This document shows positions 1 through 11,480 of a stretch of DNA of 64,000 nucleotides, piece by piece. The translations under genes and the position numbers were made by a program. Position 1 is the stretch's first letter. The number at the start of each line of letters is the position of its first letter. The DNA is taken from positions 1 to 64,000 of the forward strand of contig NZ_STGJ01000003.1 in assembly GCF_004919095.1 (NCBI RefSeq). The letters are read 5' to 3'. The DNA is from Crenobacter intestini (GTDB lineage: Bacteria; Pseudomonadota; Gammaproteobacteria; Burkholderiales; Chromobacteriaceae). The notes under the pieces were generated by a model that worked only from the letters and a program-made list of their open reading frames with translations, did no database searches and had not been told where the DNA came from.

Positions 1-101
1 CTATCATTTGAGTGGCTTTGCCAGAGAAGGCAGAGTGCGCGATACAAGATTCTACCGTCGTGGTGTGACCACGATTCGGCTTCGACAATTTGACAAGTTA
101 A
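1..101 (+). other. 23S-5S internal transcribed spacer
   Basis: This stretch precedes the 5S gene and shows no coding signal. It is most simply the spacer between a 23S gene lying outside the window and the 5S rRNA. The 23S 3' end is not recognisable here. Confidence 0.55.
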
Positions 102-220
102 TGTCTGGTGGCCATAGCGAGGTGGTCCCACGCCTTCCCATCCCGAACAGGACCGTGAAACACCTTAGCGCCGATGATAGTGTGGCATTCGCCATGTGAA
201 AGTAGGACACCGCCAGACGC
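102..220 (+). rRNA. rrf: 5S ribosomal RNA
   Basis: The sequence follows the bacterial 5S pattern. The terminal helix pairs tgtctggtgg with its complement at about 210-218, and the conserved inner blocks tagcgaggtggtcccac, ccgaac and tagcgccgatgatagtgtgg are present. The length of about 119 nt is normal. It is the last gene of an rRNA operon and is followed at once by a strong terminator. The exact ends could be off by one or two bases. Confidence 0.95.
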
Positions 221-232
221 CCCATCCGCAGA

Positions 233-260
233 CCCCCAGCTCAATGAGCTGGGGGTTTTG
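233..260 (+). terminator. rRNA operon terminator
   Basis: A perfect 10-bp GC-rich stem (233-242 with 246-255) closes a 3-nt loop and is followed by TTTT. It lies 12 bp after the 5S gene and ends the rRNA transcript. Confidence 0.92.
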
Positions 261-320
261 CTATTGGCGCATCACCGGCGTGATAATATTCGGCTATTGA
301 AACCGAACGGTGATTAGCCG

Positions 321-779
321 ATGAAATGTCCTTTCTGTGGTCACGCTGACACCCAGGTGATCGACTCCCGCGCGAACGAAGACGGCACCAGCATCCGCCG
401 CCGCCGTCGCTGCCTGCTGTGCGAAAAACGCTTCACCACCTTCGAGACGGCGGACGTGCGTATGCCGCAGGTGGTCAAGGCGGGCGGGCATCGTGCCGAG
501 TTCGACGTCGACAAGGTGCGTACCAGCTTCCTGCGTGCGCTGCACAAGCGGCCGGTGCCGACCACGCTGGTCGACGCCGCGATCGACCGCATCTGCCAGA
601 AACTGCTGCAACTGGGCGAACGAGAAGTCGACTCGCGCGCGATCGGCGAGATGGTGATGAACGAGCTGGCCAAGCTCGACAAAGTTGCCTATGTGCGTTT
701 CGCGTCGGTCTACCGCAGCTTCCAGGACGTGTCCGAGTTTTCCGCGGCCGTGCGCGAGATCGAAAAGAACCAGGACTGA
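321..779 (+). CDS. nrdR: Transcriptional repressor NrdR
   Basis: This 152-residue protein matches NrdR in length and layout. An N-terminal zinc ribbon has CPFCG at residues 3-7 and CLLC at 31-34. It is followed by the arginine-rich RRRRRC segment and an ATP-cone domain (about 49-139) that senses ATP/dATP. NrdR binds NrdR boxes and represses ribonucleotide reductase genes. It ends 3 bp before ribD, a common pairing in proteobacteria, so the two are probably cotranscribed. No NrdR box is visible here. Confidence 0.96.
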   Translation: MKCPFCGHADTQVIDSRANEDGTSIRRRRRCLLCEKRFTTFETADVRMPQVVKAGGHRAEFDVDKVRTSFLRALHKRPVPTTLVDAAIDRICQKLLQLGEREVDSRAIGEMVMNELAKLDKVAYVRFASVYRSFQDVSEFSAAVREIEKNQD

Positions 780-782
780 GCG

Positions 783-1892
783 ATGACGGCCTTCAGCGCG
801 AATGACCACTCGTTCATGCAGCGCGCGCTGCGTCTGGCGGCGCTCGGCGTGAATACCACTTCTCCAAACCCGCGGGTCGGCTGCGTGATCGTGCAGGGGG
901 ACGAGGTGGTCGGCGAAGGCTGGCACCGCCGTGCCGGCGAGCCGCACGCCGAAGTGCACGCGCTGGCCGAGGCCGGCGCGCGCGCCCGTGGCGCGACCGC
1001 GTACGTGACGCTCGAGCCGTGTAGCCACCATGGCCGCACGCCGCCCTGTGCCGACGCGCTGGTGCGTGCGGGGGTCTCGCGGGTGGTCGCGGCGATGGTC
1101 GACCCGTTTCCCGAAGTGGCCGGGCGCGGCCTGGAAAAACTGCATGCGGCAGGCATCACCGTCGAGAGCGGCCTGCTGGCCGACGAGGCGGCCCGCCTCA
1201 ATAAAGGGTTTATTTCCCGCGTGAGCCGCGGCAGGCCCTGGGTCACGCTCAAGGCCGGCGCCAGCGTCGATGGCCGCACCGCGCTCGCCAACGGGTTGAG
1301 CCAGTGGATCACCTCGCCCGAAGCGAGGCTGGACGTGCAGCGGCTGCGCGCGCGTTCTTGCGCGGTGCTCACCGGCAGCGGCACCGTGCTGGCTGACGAC
1401 CCGCGGCTGACCGTCCGCGAGTTCGGGACTTCCCGCCAGCCCATGCGCGTGGTGCTCGACAGTGCGCTCACGACCTCCCCGCAAGCCGCGATCTACCGCG
1501 CCGATGCACCGACTTTTCTGGCGACCGCCTGTACCGACCCGTCCCGCCATGCACCCTATCTGGTCCAAGGCGTCGAAGTGCTGGCCTTGCCTGGCGCGGA
1601 CGGCCGAGTCGACCTTGACGCCTTGCTAAGCGCGCTTGCCGCGCGCGGGGTGGGTGAACTGATGGTCGAGGCGGGGGCGACGCTGAACGGCGCCTTGCTC
1701 TCGGCAGGTCTGGTCGACGAGATCATCCTCTATATGGCGCCGATGCTGCTGGGCGCCGACGCGCGCGGGCTGTTTGCCTTGCCTGCTTTGCAATCGCTGG
1801 ACGACAAGGTCGAACTCTCGTTCAAGGAAGTGGACCGCGTCGGCCCCGACCTCAGGCTTTCCCTGACTGTCGGCCAGCGGGGCAGGGGGTAA
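783..1892 (+). CDS. ribD: Bifunctional riboflavin deaminase/reductase RibD
   Basis: At 369 residues this matches RibD, which carries out the deaminase and reductase steps of riboflavin synthesis. The N-terminal cytidine-deaminase-type domain shows the zinc-binding HAEVHA motif near residue 59 and PCSHHGRTPPC near residue 80. The C-terminal part (from about 150) is the NADPH-dependent reductase, starting with VTLKAGASVDGRTA and ending in a typical VEAGATLNGALL segment. It follows nrdR with a 3-bp gap. Confidence 0.96.
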   Translation: MTAFSANDHSFMQRALRLAALGVNTTSPNPRVGCVIVQGDEVVGEGWHRRAGEPHAEVHALAEAGARARGATAYVTLEPCSHHGRTPPCADALVRAGVSRVVAAMVDPFPEVAGRGLEKLHAAGITVESGLLADEAARLNKGFISRVSRGRPWVTLKAGASVDGRTALANGLSQWITSPEARLDVQRLRARSCAVLTGSGTVLADDPRLTVREFGTSRQPMRVVLDSALTTSPQAAIYRADAPTFLATACTDPSRHAPYLVQGVEVLALPGADGRVDLDALLSALAARGVGELMVEAGATLNGALLSAGLVDEIILYMAPMLLGADARGLFALPALQSLDDKVELSFKEVDRVGPDLRLSLTVGQRGRG

Positions 1893-1929
1893 GCTTGCGT
1901 TTTGATTCCCGGATGGGTGGAGGTGGCAG

Positions 1930-2970
1930 GTGAAAGTCAGCGAACAGCAATTGTACGAGGTGGCGCAGCGCACCCTGGCCGGCTTGGGGTGTACGCCGGA
2001 CGAAGTGGCGGTGGTCGCCTCGCATCTGGTCGAAGCCAACTTGCGCGGGCATGACAGCCACGGCGTCGGCATGCTGCCCTTTTATGTGGACAGTGCCCAG
2101 CGCGGTACGCTATGCCCGAACCGTCCGGCCAGGCTGACCAACGACGCCGGCGCGATCCTGCAGTACGATGGCGACCGCGGTTTCGGCCAGCGCGTGGTGC
2201 GCGAGGCGGTCGACGCCGCGCTCGAACGAGCCAGCACGACCGGCGTGGTGCTGCTGACCGTGCGCAACGCCCACCACATGGGGCGGATCGGCAGCTACGG
2301 CGAACAGGTGGCCGCGGCCGGCAAGGTCGGGCTGTTCTTCGTCAACGTCACCGATTTTCCGCAACCGCTGGTCGCGCCGTTCGGCGGCTCGGCCGCGCGC
2401 TTCGGCACCAACCCGGTGTGCGTGAGTTTCCCCGCGACCGACACGCATCCTGCCTTCGTGCTGGATTTTGCGACCAGCATGGTCGCCTACGGCAAGACGC
2501 GGGTCGCCTACCTCGCCGGCAAACAGTTCGACCAGCCCGTGATGCTCGATGCGGCGGGCCACCCGACCGCCGACCCGCGTGCGATGCACGAAGAGCCCAA
2601 GGGTGCGTTGCGGCCGATCGCCGAACACAAGGGGGGCGGTCTGGTCGCCGCGTGCGAGCTGCTGGCCGGCCTGCTCTCCGGTGGCGGGACCTTGCAGCCG
2701 GGTAACCCGCGCGAGGGCGGCATCGTCAACCAGTTGACCGCGTTCATCGTCGACCCGGCGCGGCTGGCCGACCTTGACTGGCTCGCCTCCGAATACGACG
2801 CGATGGTCGGCTACATCAAGTCCTCGCCGTCGCCCGACCCGGCGCAACCGGTGCTGATGGCCGGCGAGCCCGAGCTTGCGCGCCGAGCGGTGCGGCAGGC
2901 CGAGGGCGTCGAGATCGCCGACGCCGAGTGGGCGGCGATCGAGGATGCGTGCCGGCGGGCCGGCGTTTAG
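1930..2970 (+). CDS. Malate/L-lactate dehydrogenase family oxidoreductase (Ldh2/YlbC type)
   Basis: The 346-residue protein belongs to the NAD(P)-dependent Ldh2 family (malate, L-sulfolactate, ureidoglycolate and hydroxycarboxylate dehydrogenases). Typical segments are NLRGHDSHGVG near residue 40, RNAHHMGRIGSYGE near 112-126 with the catalytic-type histidine, FGTNPVCVSFP near 155, and an EHKGGGL loop near 234. The GTG start is supported by GGAGG 6 bp upstream. The exact 2-hydroxyacid substrate cannot be read from the sequence. The next gene begins 8 bp downstream. Confidence 0.85.
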   Translation: MKVSEQQLYEVAQRTLAGLGCTPDEVAVVASHLVEANLRGHDSHGVGMLPFYVDSAQRGTLCPNRPARLTNDAGAILQYDGDRGFGQRVVREAVDAALERASTTGVVLLTVRNAHHMGRIGSYGEQVAAAGKVGLFFVNVTDFPQPLVAPFGGSAARFGTNPVCVSFPATDTHPAFVLDFATSMVAYGKTRVAYLAGKQFDQPVMLDAAGHPTADPRAMHEEPKGALRPIAEHKGGGLVAACELLAGLLSGGGTLQPGNPREGGIVNQLTAFIVDPARLADLDWLASEYDAMVGYIKSSPSPDPAQPVLMAGEPELARRAVRQAEGVEIADAEWAAIEDACRRAGV

Positions 2971-2978
2971 GAGAACGG

Positions 2979-3626
2979 ATGTCCGATCCCCAGCAGGCGT
3001 TGACGGCGTATCTTTCACTGTTGTCGCGGCAGGGCGCTGATGCCGCGCTGTGCGAGGCGCGGCGCTCGCAGCTTGCTGGCCTGCTTACCCGGCTGGAAGG
3101 ACTGGCGCCGTCGCCCGACGCTTACCGTCAGGCGGTAGACGCGCTGTTGCTGCCGCTGGATGCGGTGCAACGGCGCGCGCTGCTGCCGGTGGTGCGCGAG
3201 TTCTATTATTTCTGGCTCGGCGATATCGGCCGTATCGCGCGCATGCTCTCGCAAGGCGAGATCGTCTCGTGGCGGGGCGGCGATGCGCGCGTCTTGCCTT
3301 CACTCGATGCCTTGCTGCGCGACTTGCCTGCACCCGATAGTGGCGCCTACCCGCCGTCGCTCGGCCTCTACCTTGACCGCCTGTTCGAGGCGGGGGTGGA
3401 CGAGGCGGCGTCGGCACGAGGCAGCCAGCTCTTGCAGGTTCTGCTGCACCTGCTGGCTTCCCGCGACCATGCCCCAGCCTGCTACCGCGAGGCGGTCGAC
3501 GACATGCTGTCCATGCTGGCGGACGAGTCCGAGCGCACCTTCTTCCTCGGGCTCGCGCGCGAATACTTCTACTGGTGGCTGAAGTTTCCGGCTGCCGCGC
3601 AGCGGCTGGCCGACGCTCAGCCCTGA
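2979..3626 (+). CDS. Unknown protein with two copies of one helical domain
   Basis: I do not recognise a named family. The 215-residue protein starts at an ATG 6 bp after AGGAG that overlaps the previous stop region. Two similar halves are visible: about 11-84 and 130-204 share YL-x-LL, a YR-x-AVD segment and a RE-FYFWL type block (REFYYFWL at 73-80, REYFYWWL at 194-201). It is predicted all-helical and has no signal peptide. It is probably cotranscribed with the dehydrogenase. Its 3' end overlaps the convergent hydrolase gene by 10 bp. Confidence 0.7.
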   Translation: MSDPQQALTAYLSLLSRQGADAALCEARRSQLAGLLTRLEGLAPSPDAYRQAVDALLLPLDAVQRRALLPVVREFYYFWLGDIGRIARMLSQGEIVSWRGGDARVLPSLDALLRDLPAPDSGAYPPSLGLYLDRLFEAGVDEAASARGSQLLQVLLHLLASRDHAPACYREAVDDMLSMLADESERTFFLGLAREYFYWWLKFPAAAQRLADAQP

Positions 3627-4498
3627 GCGAAAAAGCCGGCCAGCGTGGCCGCCACCGCGGCGGGCTGTTCCCACTGCAGCATGTGGCCGGCGTCCGCGAC
3701 GGTCACCTCGCTGAGCCTGGCAAAGCACGCGCGCCGGGCGTCCAGTGTTGCCTGCACGCCCTTGGCCATCGGGTGCTCGCCCTCGTCGCCACCGATCACC
3801 CATAACACCGGGCATGTGATCGCCCGCCAGCACGCCTTCGCTTCTTCCAGCCGGTACAGCACCGGATTCACGCCCTTGTGCCAGGGGTCGGCGCGGTAGG
3901 CAAGCGCGCCATCGACGTCGCGGGTCAGCGCGCGGGCCATCAGGCGGGCGTGTTCGGCGTGCATGCGCGGGTTGCGTGCCAAAAGCCGCGCGGCGAGGGC
4001 TTCCTGCGACGCCGGCGCCTGGAATGCGGGGGCCGTGCGCTGCTCGGCGAGCCAGCGTGCGTAGCGTCCGGGCGCCTGGCCCGGCTCGGTCGCGTTCAGG
4101 CCGAAGCCTTCCATCAGCGCGAGCCGCGCTACGCGCTCGGGGCGGGCGCCGGCGTAGAGGCCGGCGATCATCGCGCCCATGCTATGCCCGGCGATGCGCG
4201 CCGGCGTGGTGGGGCTGAGTGCCTCGAGCAGCGCGTCGAGGTCGGCCAGGTAATCGGGGAAGAAGTAGGGGCCGTCGTTCCACTGGCTGTGGCCGAAGCC
4301 GCGCCAGTCTGGCGCGACGAGCTGCCAGTCGCGGGCCAGGTCTTCGGCGATAAAGCTGAAGGTCTCCGCGCAGTCCATCCAGCCGTGCAGCAGGAACAGC
4401 ATGGGCGCGTCGGAGTCACCCCAGTGGAGCAGGCGATGGCGGCGGCCGCGCAAGGTCAGCGTGCGCGTGGTGGGCGTTGGGGGGAGCAGGGCGTTCAT
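3617..4498 (-). CDS. Alpha/beta-fold hydrolase
   Basis: This is a 293-residue alpha/beta hydrolase. It has the oxyanion-hole HGWMD motif near residue 38, a nucleophile elbow GHSMGA near 104, an acid in VIGGDEGEHP and a catalytic histidine in DAGHMLQWE near the C-terminus. The substrate is unknown; relatives include epoxide hydrolases and esterases. I prefer the ATG at 4498, but an in-frame ATG at 4507 is possible because neither has a good ribosome-binding site. Longer in-frame starts would run through the guaB terminator and are unlikely. Confidence 0.85.
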   Translation of the reverse strand: MNALLPPTPTTRTLTLRGRRHRLLHWGDSDAPMLFLLHGWMDCAETFSFIAEDLARDWQLVAPDWRGFGHSQWNDGPYFFPDYLADLDALLEALSPTTPARIAGHSMGAMIAGLYAGARPERVARLALMEGFGLNATEPGQAPGRYARWLAEQRTAPAFQAPASQEALAARLLARNPRMHAEHARLMARALTRDVDGALAYRADPWHKGVNPVLYRLEEAKACWRAITCPVLWVIGGDEGEHPMAKGVQATLDARRACFARLSEVTVADAGHMLQWEQPAAVAATLAGFFAQG

Positions 4499-4544
4499 GC
4501 CGTGCATTTTATTGGCATGGCGTGCGGGCGGCCAGCCGGACATG

Positions 4545-4572
4545 AAAAAGGCCCGCCAGACAGGCGGGCCTT
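4545..4572 (-). terminator. guaB terminator
   Basis: On the minus strand a 10-bp stem (4563-4572 with 4548-4557) with a 5-nt loop is followed by a run of T. It lies 19 bp after the guaB stop codon. Confidence 0.9.
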
Positions 4573-4590
4573 GCAAGGAGCGATCGGCGC

Positions 4591-8383
<3,793 letters not shown>

Positions 8384-8398
8384 GAAAAACACCGGACA

Positions 8399-8980
8399 AT
8401 GCCGTTCAACCTGCCGATTTTCCTGACCTGGCTCAGGGTTGCCCTGATCCCGATCTTTGTCGCGATCTTCTTCCTGCCGCCCGAGCTGATGAGTTCGCGG
8501 GTGGCGAACGTCACCGGTGCAACCCTGTTCGCGCTGGCGGCGGTGACCGACTGGCTGGACGGCTTTCTCGCCCGCAGGCTGGGGCAGACCTCGGCCTTCG
8601 GCGCCTTCCTCGACCCGGTCGCCGACAAGCTGATCGTCGCCGCGTCGCTGATCCTGCTGGTCGAACTGGGGCGCACCGAGGGCTGGATGGCGATGATCAT
8701 CATCGGCCGCGAGATCACCATCTCCGCGCTGCGCGAGTGGATGGCCGAGATGGGCGCGAGAAAGAGCGTCGCGGTGGCGACCATCGGCAAGCTCAAGACC
8801 GCCGCGCAGATGTTCGCGATCCTGCTGCTGTTGTACGCGGCGCCCATCGTGCCGGGGATTTCCACCCTCGCGCTCGGGAATATTTTCATGGTCGTCGCGG
8901 TGATTTTGACTTTGTGGTCAATGGTTTACTACCTGCGGATGGCCGCGCACGAGTTCTCCGGCAAAAAAATCGACGTGTGA
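8399..8980 (+). CDS. pgsA: CDP-diacylglycerol-glycerol-3-phosphate 3-phosphatidyltransferase
   Basis: This inner-membrane enzyme makes phosphatidylglycerol phosphate. The 193-residue protein is hydrophobic with several membrane helices. The CDP-alcohol phosphatidyltransferase signature is complete: DWLDGFLARR, then eight residues, G, three residues, D, three residues, D (FGAFLDPVADK). It follows uvrC by 15 bp, an arrangement common in proteobacteria. Confidence 0.95.
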   Translation: MPFNLPIFLTWLRVALIPIFVAIFFLPPELMSSRVANVTGATLFALAAVTDWLDGFLARRLGQTSAFGAFLDPVADKLIVAASLILLVELGRTEGWMAMIIIGREITISALREWMAEMGARKSVAVATIGKLKTAAQMFAILLLLYAAPIVPGISTLALGNIFMVVAVILTLWSMVYYLRMAAHEFSGKKIDV

Positions 8981-8984
8981 GGTG

Positions 8985-9012
8985 TTGACGGCCTTCCGAA
9001 AATCCTTATAAT
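8985..9012 (+). promoter_or_regulatory. Sigma-70 promoter of the tRNA operon
   Basis: TTGACG at 8985-8990 and TATAAT at 9007-9012 are separated by 16 bp. They lie directly upstream of the tRNA-Gly array and about 45 bp before the first tRNA, as expected for a strong stable-RNA promoter. Confidence 0.82.
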
Positions 9013-9058
9013 TCGCAGTCTCTTGAGGCGGCAACGTTATCAGGAAAAGAAATTTGAC

Positions 9059-9134
9059 GCGGGAATAGCTCAGTTGGTAGAGCGCAACCTTGCCAAGGTT
9101 GAGGTCGCGAGTTCGAGCCTCGTTTCCCGCTCCA
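9059..9134 (+). tRNA. tRNA-Gly(GCC), copy 1
   Basis: A 76-nt cloverleaf with encoded CCA. The acceptor stem pairs gcgggaa with ttcccgc and the anticodon loop reads cttGCCaag. First of four identical copies. Confidence 0.97.
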
Positions 9135-9167
9135 GCAAAACTTGTTTTGCCGGCCAAGTTTCGATAT

Positions 9168-9243
9168 GCGGGAATAGCTCAGTTGGTAGAGCGCAACCTT
9201 GCCAAGGTTGAGGTCGCGAGTTCGAGCCTCGTTTCCCGCTCCA
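9168..9243 (+). tRNA. tRNA-Gly(GCC), copy 2
   Basis: Identical in sequence to copy 1, with encoded CCA. It is separated from copy 1 by 33 bp. Confidence 0.97.
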
Positions 9244-9273
9244 GCTTCACGCTGGCACTGTTTGACCAAAAAT

Positions 9274-9349
9274 GCGGGAATAGCTCAGTTGGTAGAGCGC
9301 AACCTTGCCAAGGTTGAGGTCGCGAGTTCGAGCCTCGTTTCCCGCTCCA
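9274..9349 (+). tRNA. tRNA-Gly(GCC), copy 3
   Basis: Identical to copies 1 and 2. The 30-bp spacer before it resembles the 27-bp spacer after it, which points to tandem duplication of a tRNA-plus-spacer unit. Confidence 0.97.
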
Positions 9350-9376
9350 GCTTCATGCTGGTATTGTTGGACCAAT

Positions 9377-9452
9377 GCGGGAATAGCTCAGTTGGTAGAG
9401 CGCAACCTTGCCAAGGTTGAGGTCGCGAGTTCGAGCCTCGTTTCCCGCTCCA
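9377..9452 (+). tRNA. tRNA-Gly(GCC), copy 4
   Basis: Fourth identical copy, with encoded CCA. It is followed 38 bp later by tRNA-Cys. Confidence 0.97.
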
Positions 9453-9490
9453 AATTAAGGTGTCACCGCAAGGTGGTTCCAACCCCTCAA

Positions 9491-9564
9491 GGCGGGGTAG
9501 CAAAGTGGTTATGCAGCGGATTGCAAATCCGTCTACGCCGGTTCGATTCCGACCCCCGCCTCCA
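9491..9564 (+). tRNA. tRNA-Cys(GCA)
   Basis: A 74-nt cloverleaf with encoded CCA and anticodon loop ttGCAaa. It is the last gene of the tRNA operon. Its 3' 52 nt are repeated at 11334-11385, so this tRNA is the attachment site of the islet that follows. Confidence 0.96.
9513..9564 (+). repeat. attL-type direct repeat (tRNA-Cys 3' part)
   Basis: These 52 nt run from the tRNA anticodon-arm region to the CCA end. They match 11334-11385 with a single difference (a9552 against c11373). Confidence 0.9.
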
Positions 9565-9566
9565 GT

Positions 9567-9602
9567 AAAAGCCCCGTAAGTCAAAGACTTACGGGGCTTT
9601 TC
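9567..9602 (+). terminator. Terminator after tRNA-Cys
   Basis: A long stem (aaaagccccgtaagtc with its complement, loop aaa) ends in TTTT. It differs from the terminator at 11392, which by position was probably the original tRNA-Cys terminator before the islet inserted. Confidence 0.92.
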
Positions 9603-9848
9603 TTATGCAATTTTCCGAAGATTTTTTTACAGAAAATTGAAAAAAACCACTCCAACCACCCCGCAAGTGGCCGAGATCCACTTCAAGACGGCCTGGTGAT
9701 CCGTCTACGCAAGTCGATCGGCGCGCTGTGAGCTGCGCGAGGATGACCGGCTCCCTACAACCCACATGCTATTGCTGGCCTTGTCTGTACATGCTGTGTG
9801 GGTCGGGTGCAAACTTCTGGCCAACCAGTTTTCCCAAGAGAGGTTTTT

Positions 9849-11282
9849 GTGTTTCCGAGCAATCATGATGGGTTAGCCGCAAAAAATATCTGCAAGAACT
9901 GCGTCGGTGAAGAATTCCTGCGTGCTGAGATCGAACGTGCGGGAGGGGAAGCTTGTTGTGATTATTGTTACGACTCAGAAGAGAAAACCTGGACCATCGG
10001 TGAGTTGGCAGAGTGCGTCGAGCGTGCCTTCGAGGAGCACTACGAACGGACATCCACGGAGCCGGAGCCTTGGGAGTACGCCTTGCTGGCTGACCGTGAA
10101 GAGCGCTACGAGTGGGAGCGTAGCGGGGTCGAGGTTGTTTATGCCATTGGCGAGGCTGCCCAAATCCCTGAAGACGCTGCGATGGATGTGCAGCAGCTAC
10201 TTGAGGATAGTTACTGTGACTACGAAGCCAGCTGCCTAGGGGAGGAAACGGAGTTCGCTTCAGATGCACACTACGATTTGAAGGGTGTGGATGCTACTGA
10301 CTGGCACTGGGAGTGGGGAGCATTTGAGCGTGCTCTCCAGACGGAGGCGCGCTTCTTCAGCCGCACAGGTGCAGAGCTGCTGACCAAGATTTTTGCCGGT
10401 ATAGATGGGTTGCTAACCAGGGGTGGCCATCCTCCAGTTACCATGGCTGGGCCTGGGTGGCCGCTTGATCACCTCTACCGGGCCAGGGTATTTCAGTCTG
10501 AGAAAAACCTGCTGGAGGCGCTTCGCAGGCCTGACCTGCATCTTGGCCCGCCACCCGCCAAGTTGGCTAGCGCAGGGCGGATGAACGCTCGGGGCATCTC
10601 GGTTTTTTATGGCGCGACAGCCATGGAGACCGCGATTGCTGAGGTTCGTCCGCCGGTGGGTAGTAGTGTCGCGATCGCGCGTTTTGACTTCACACGCCCA
10701 TTGAGGCTACTGGATCTGACTAGTCTGGCGACGGTGCGGGATCAGGGAAGCGTTTTTGATCCTACGCTCAAACGAAGACTGGAGCGGGTGGCGTTCCTGC
10801 GAACGCTGGGAGAGAAGATGACGCGACCAGTGATGCCGGACGATGAGGCCTTCGACTACCTGGCGACACAGGCGATCGCTGACTTTTTGGCCAGTGAGGA
10901 TGAACCAAAATTTGACGGCATCGTCTTTCCTTCAGTCCAGGTGAGTGAAGGCTGCAATGTCGTCTTGTTCCACAAGGCGTCGAAGGTGGCAGAACTGGAC
11001 TTGCCCAAGGACGCGATAATCGAATCCTATCCATATCTAGACTATGACGAAGAGGTGGAATATCACGTCTCCGAGGTGGTTCCGCAGACTGCAGAAGGCA
11101 GCAGCGACGTTGAGTCGAGTCTTATGGCGCTTAGGACTGGTTCTGCGGATGATTATGAGGATGCCGCTCTGCTGATCGACCCGCATTCGGTTGCAGTCCA
11201 CAGGATTAAAGAGGTGAAATATGAATGTGATGTACGTAAGGTCGTTCGGCGGCGTTGCGAGGCGAGCGAGGAAGAGTTCTGA
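9849..11282 (+). CDS. RES-domain protein with HEPN/RES-type N-terminal domain
   Basis: The 477-residue product has an N-terminal zinc-ribbon-like part (C15, C18, then CCxxC at 36-40), an acidic helical region, and a C-terminal RES domain from about 205. The RES landmarks are visible: YRARV with arginines near 211-213, GRMNARGISVFYGA near 243, a glutamate in AMETAIAEVR near 260-265, and the serine in IVFPSVQ at 362. RES domains of Xre-RES systems are NAD-degrading toxins, so an NAD- or ADP-ribose-directed activity is inferred. No Xre antitoxin gene is adjacent. I prefer GTG 9849, which has AGAGAGG 5 bp upstream; an in-frame GTG at 9798 also exists. It is the only gene of the islet. Confidence 0.8.
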   Translation: MFPSNHDGLAAKNICKNCVGEEFLRAEIERAGGEACCDYCYDSEEKTWTIGELAECVERAFEEHYERTSTEPEPWEYALLADREERYEWERSGVEVVYAIGEAAQIPEDAAMDVQQLLEDSYCDYEASCLGEETEFASDAHYDLKGVDATDWHWEWGAFERALQTEARFFSRTGAELLTKIFAGIDGLLTRGGHPPVTMAGPGWPLDHLYRARVFQSEKNLLEALRRPDLHLGPPPAKLASAGRMNARGISVFYGATAMETAIAEVRPPVGSSVAIARFDFTRPLRLLDLTSLATVRDQGSVFDPTLKRRLERVAFLRTLGEKMTRPVMPDDEAFDYLATQAIADFLASEDEPKFDGIVFPSVQVSEGCNVVLFHKASKVAELDLPKDAIIESYPYLDYDEEVEYHVSEVVPQTAEGSSDVESSLMALRTGSADDYEDAALLIDPHSVAVHRIKEVKYECDVRKVVRRRCEASEEEF

Positions 11283-11333
11283 GAGGGGTGTATTGGGTGG
11301 TTTTTTTTATAAGTATCTGATCTGTAAGTAAAC

Positions 11334-11385
11334 GCAGCGGATTGCAAATCCGTCTACGCCGGTTCGATTCCGCCCCCCGCCTCCA
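11334..11385 (+). repeat. attR-type direct repeat (tRNA-Cys fragment)
   Basis: A 52-nt copy of the tRNA-Cys 3' part without a 5' half, so it is not a functional tRNA. It marks the right end of the islet. Confidence 0.9.
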
Positions 11386-11391
11386 GACAAG

Positions 11392-11423
11392 ACCCCGTAG
11401 AACGCAAGTTCTGCGGGGTTTTT
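11392..11423 (+). terminator. Terminator downstream of the tRNA-Cys fragment
   Basis: A 12-bp stem (11392-11403 with 11408-11419), a GCAA loop and a T run. Its place right after the tRNA fragment suggests it was the terminator of the tRNA operon before islet insertion. Confidence 0.9.
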
Positions 11424-11480
11424 GCTTGGCAAACCCGTGGCGACGGGCAGGGAGCGGCTTGTCCGCCTAAGCTGTCGCCT

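Larger units (their letters stand above)
9513..11385 (+). mobile_element. tRNA-Cys islet carrying a RES-domain gene
   Basis: The segment is bounded by a 52-bp direct repeat with one mismatch, made of the 3' part of tRNA-Cys (9513-9564 and 11334-11385). The left copy completes a functional tRNA and the right copy is a fragment, as after integrase-mediated insertion. The interior (about 1.8 kb) holds one gene and no integrase. It is visibly poorer in GC than its neighbours. It could be a remnant of a larger island or a cargo-only element mobilised in trans. Confidence 0.82.

Noticed and set aside
9663-9731. Possible remnant of a coding sequence inside the tRNA-Cys islet, ending IRLRKSIGAL
   Set aside because: Too short to assign; it could be a piece of a lost integrase or chance, and no supporting start or upstream frame exists.
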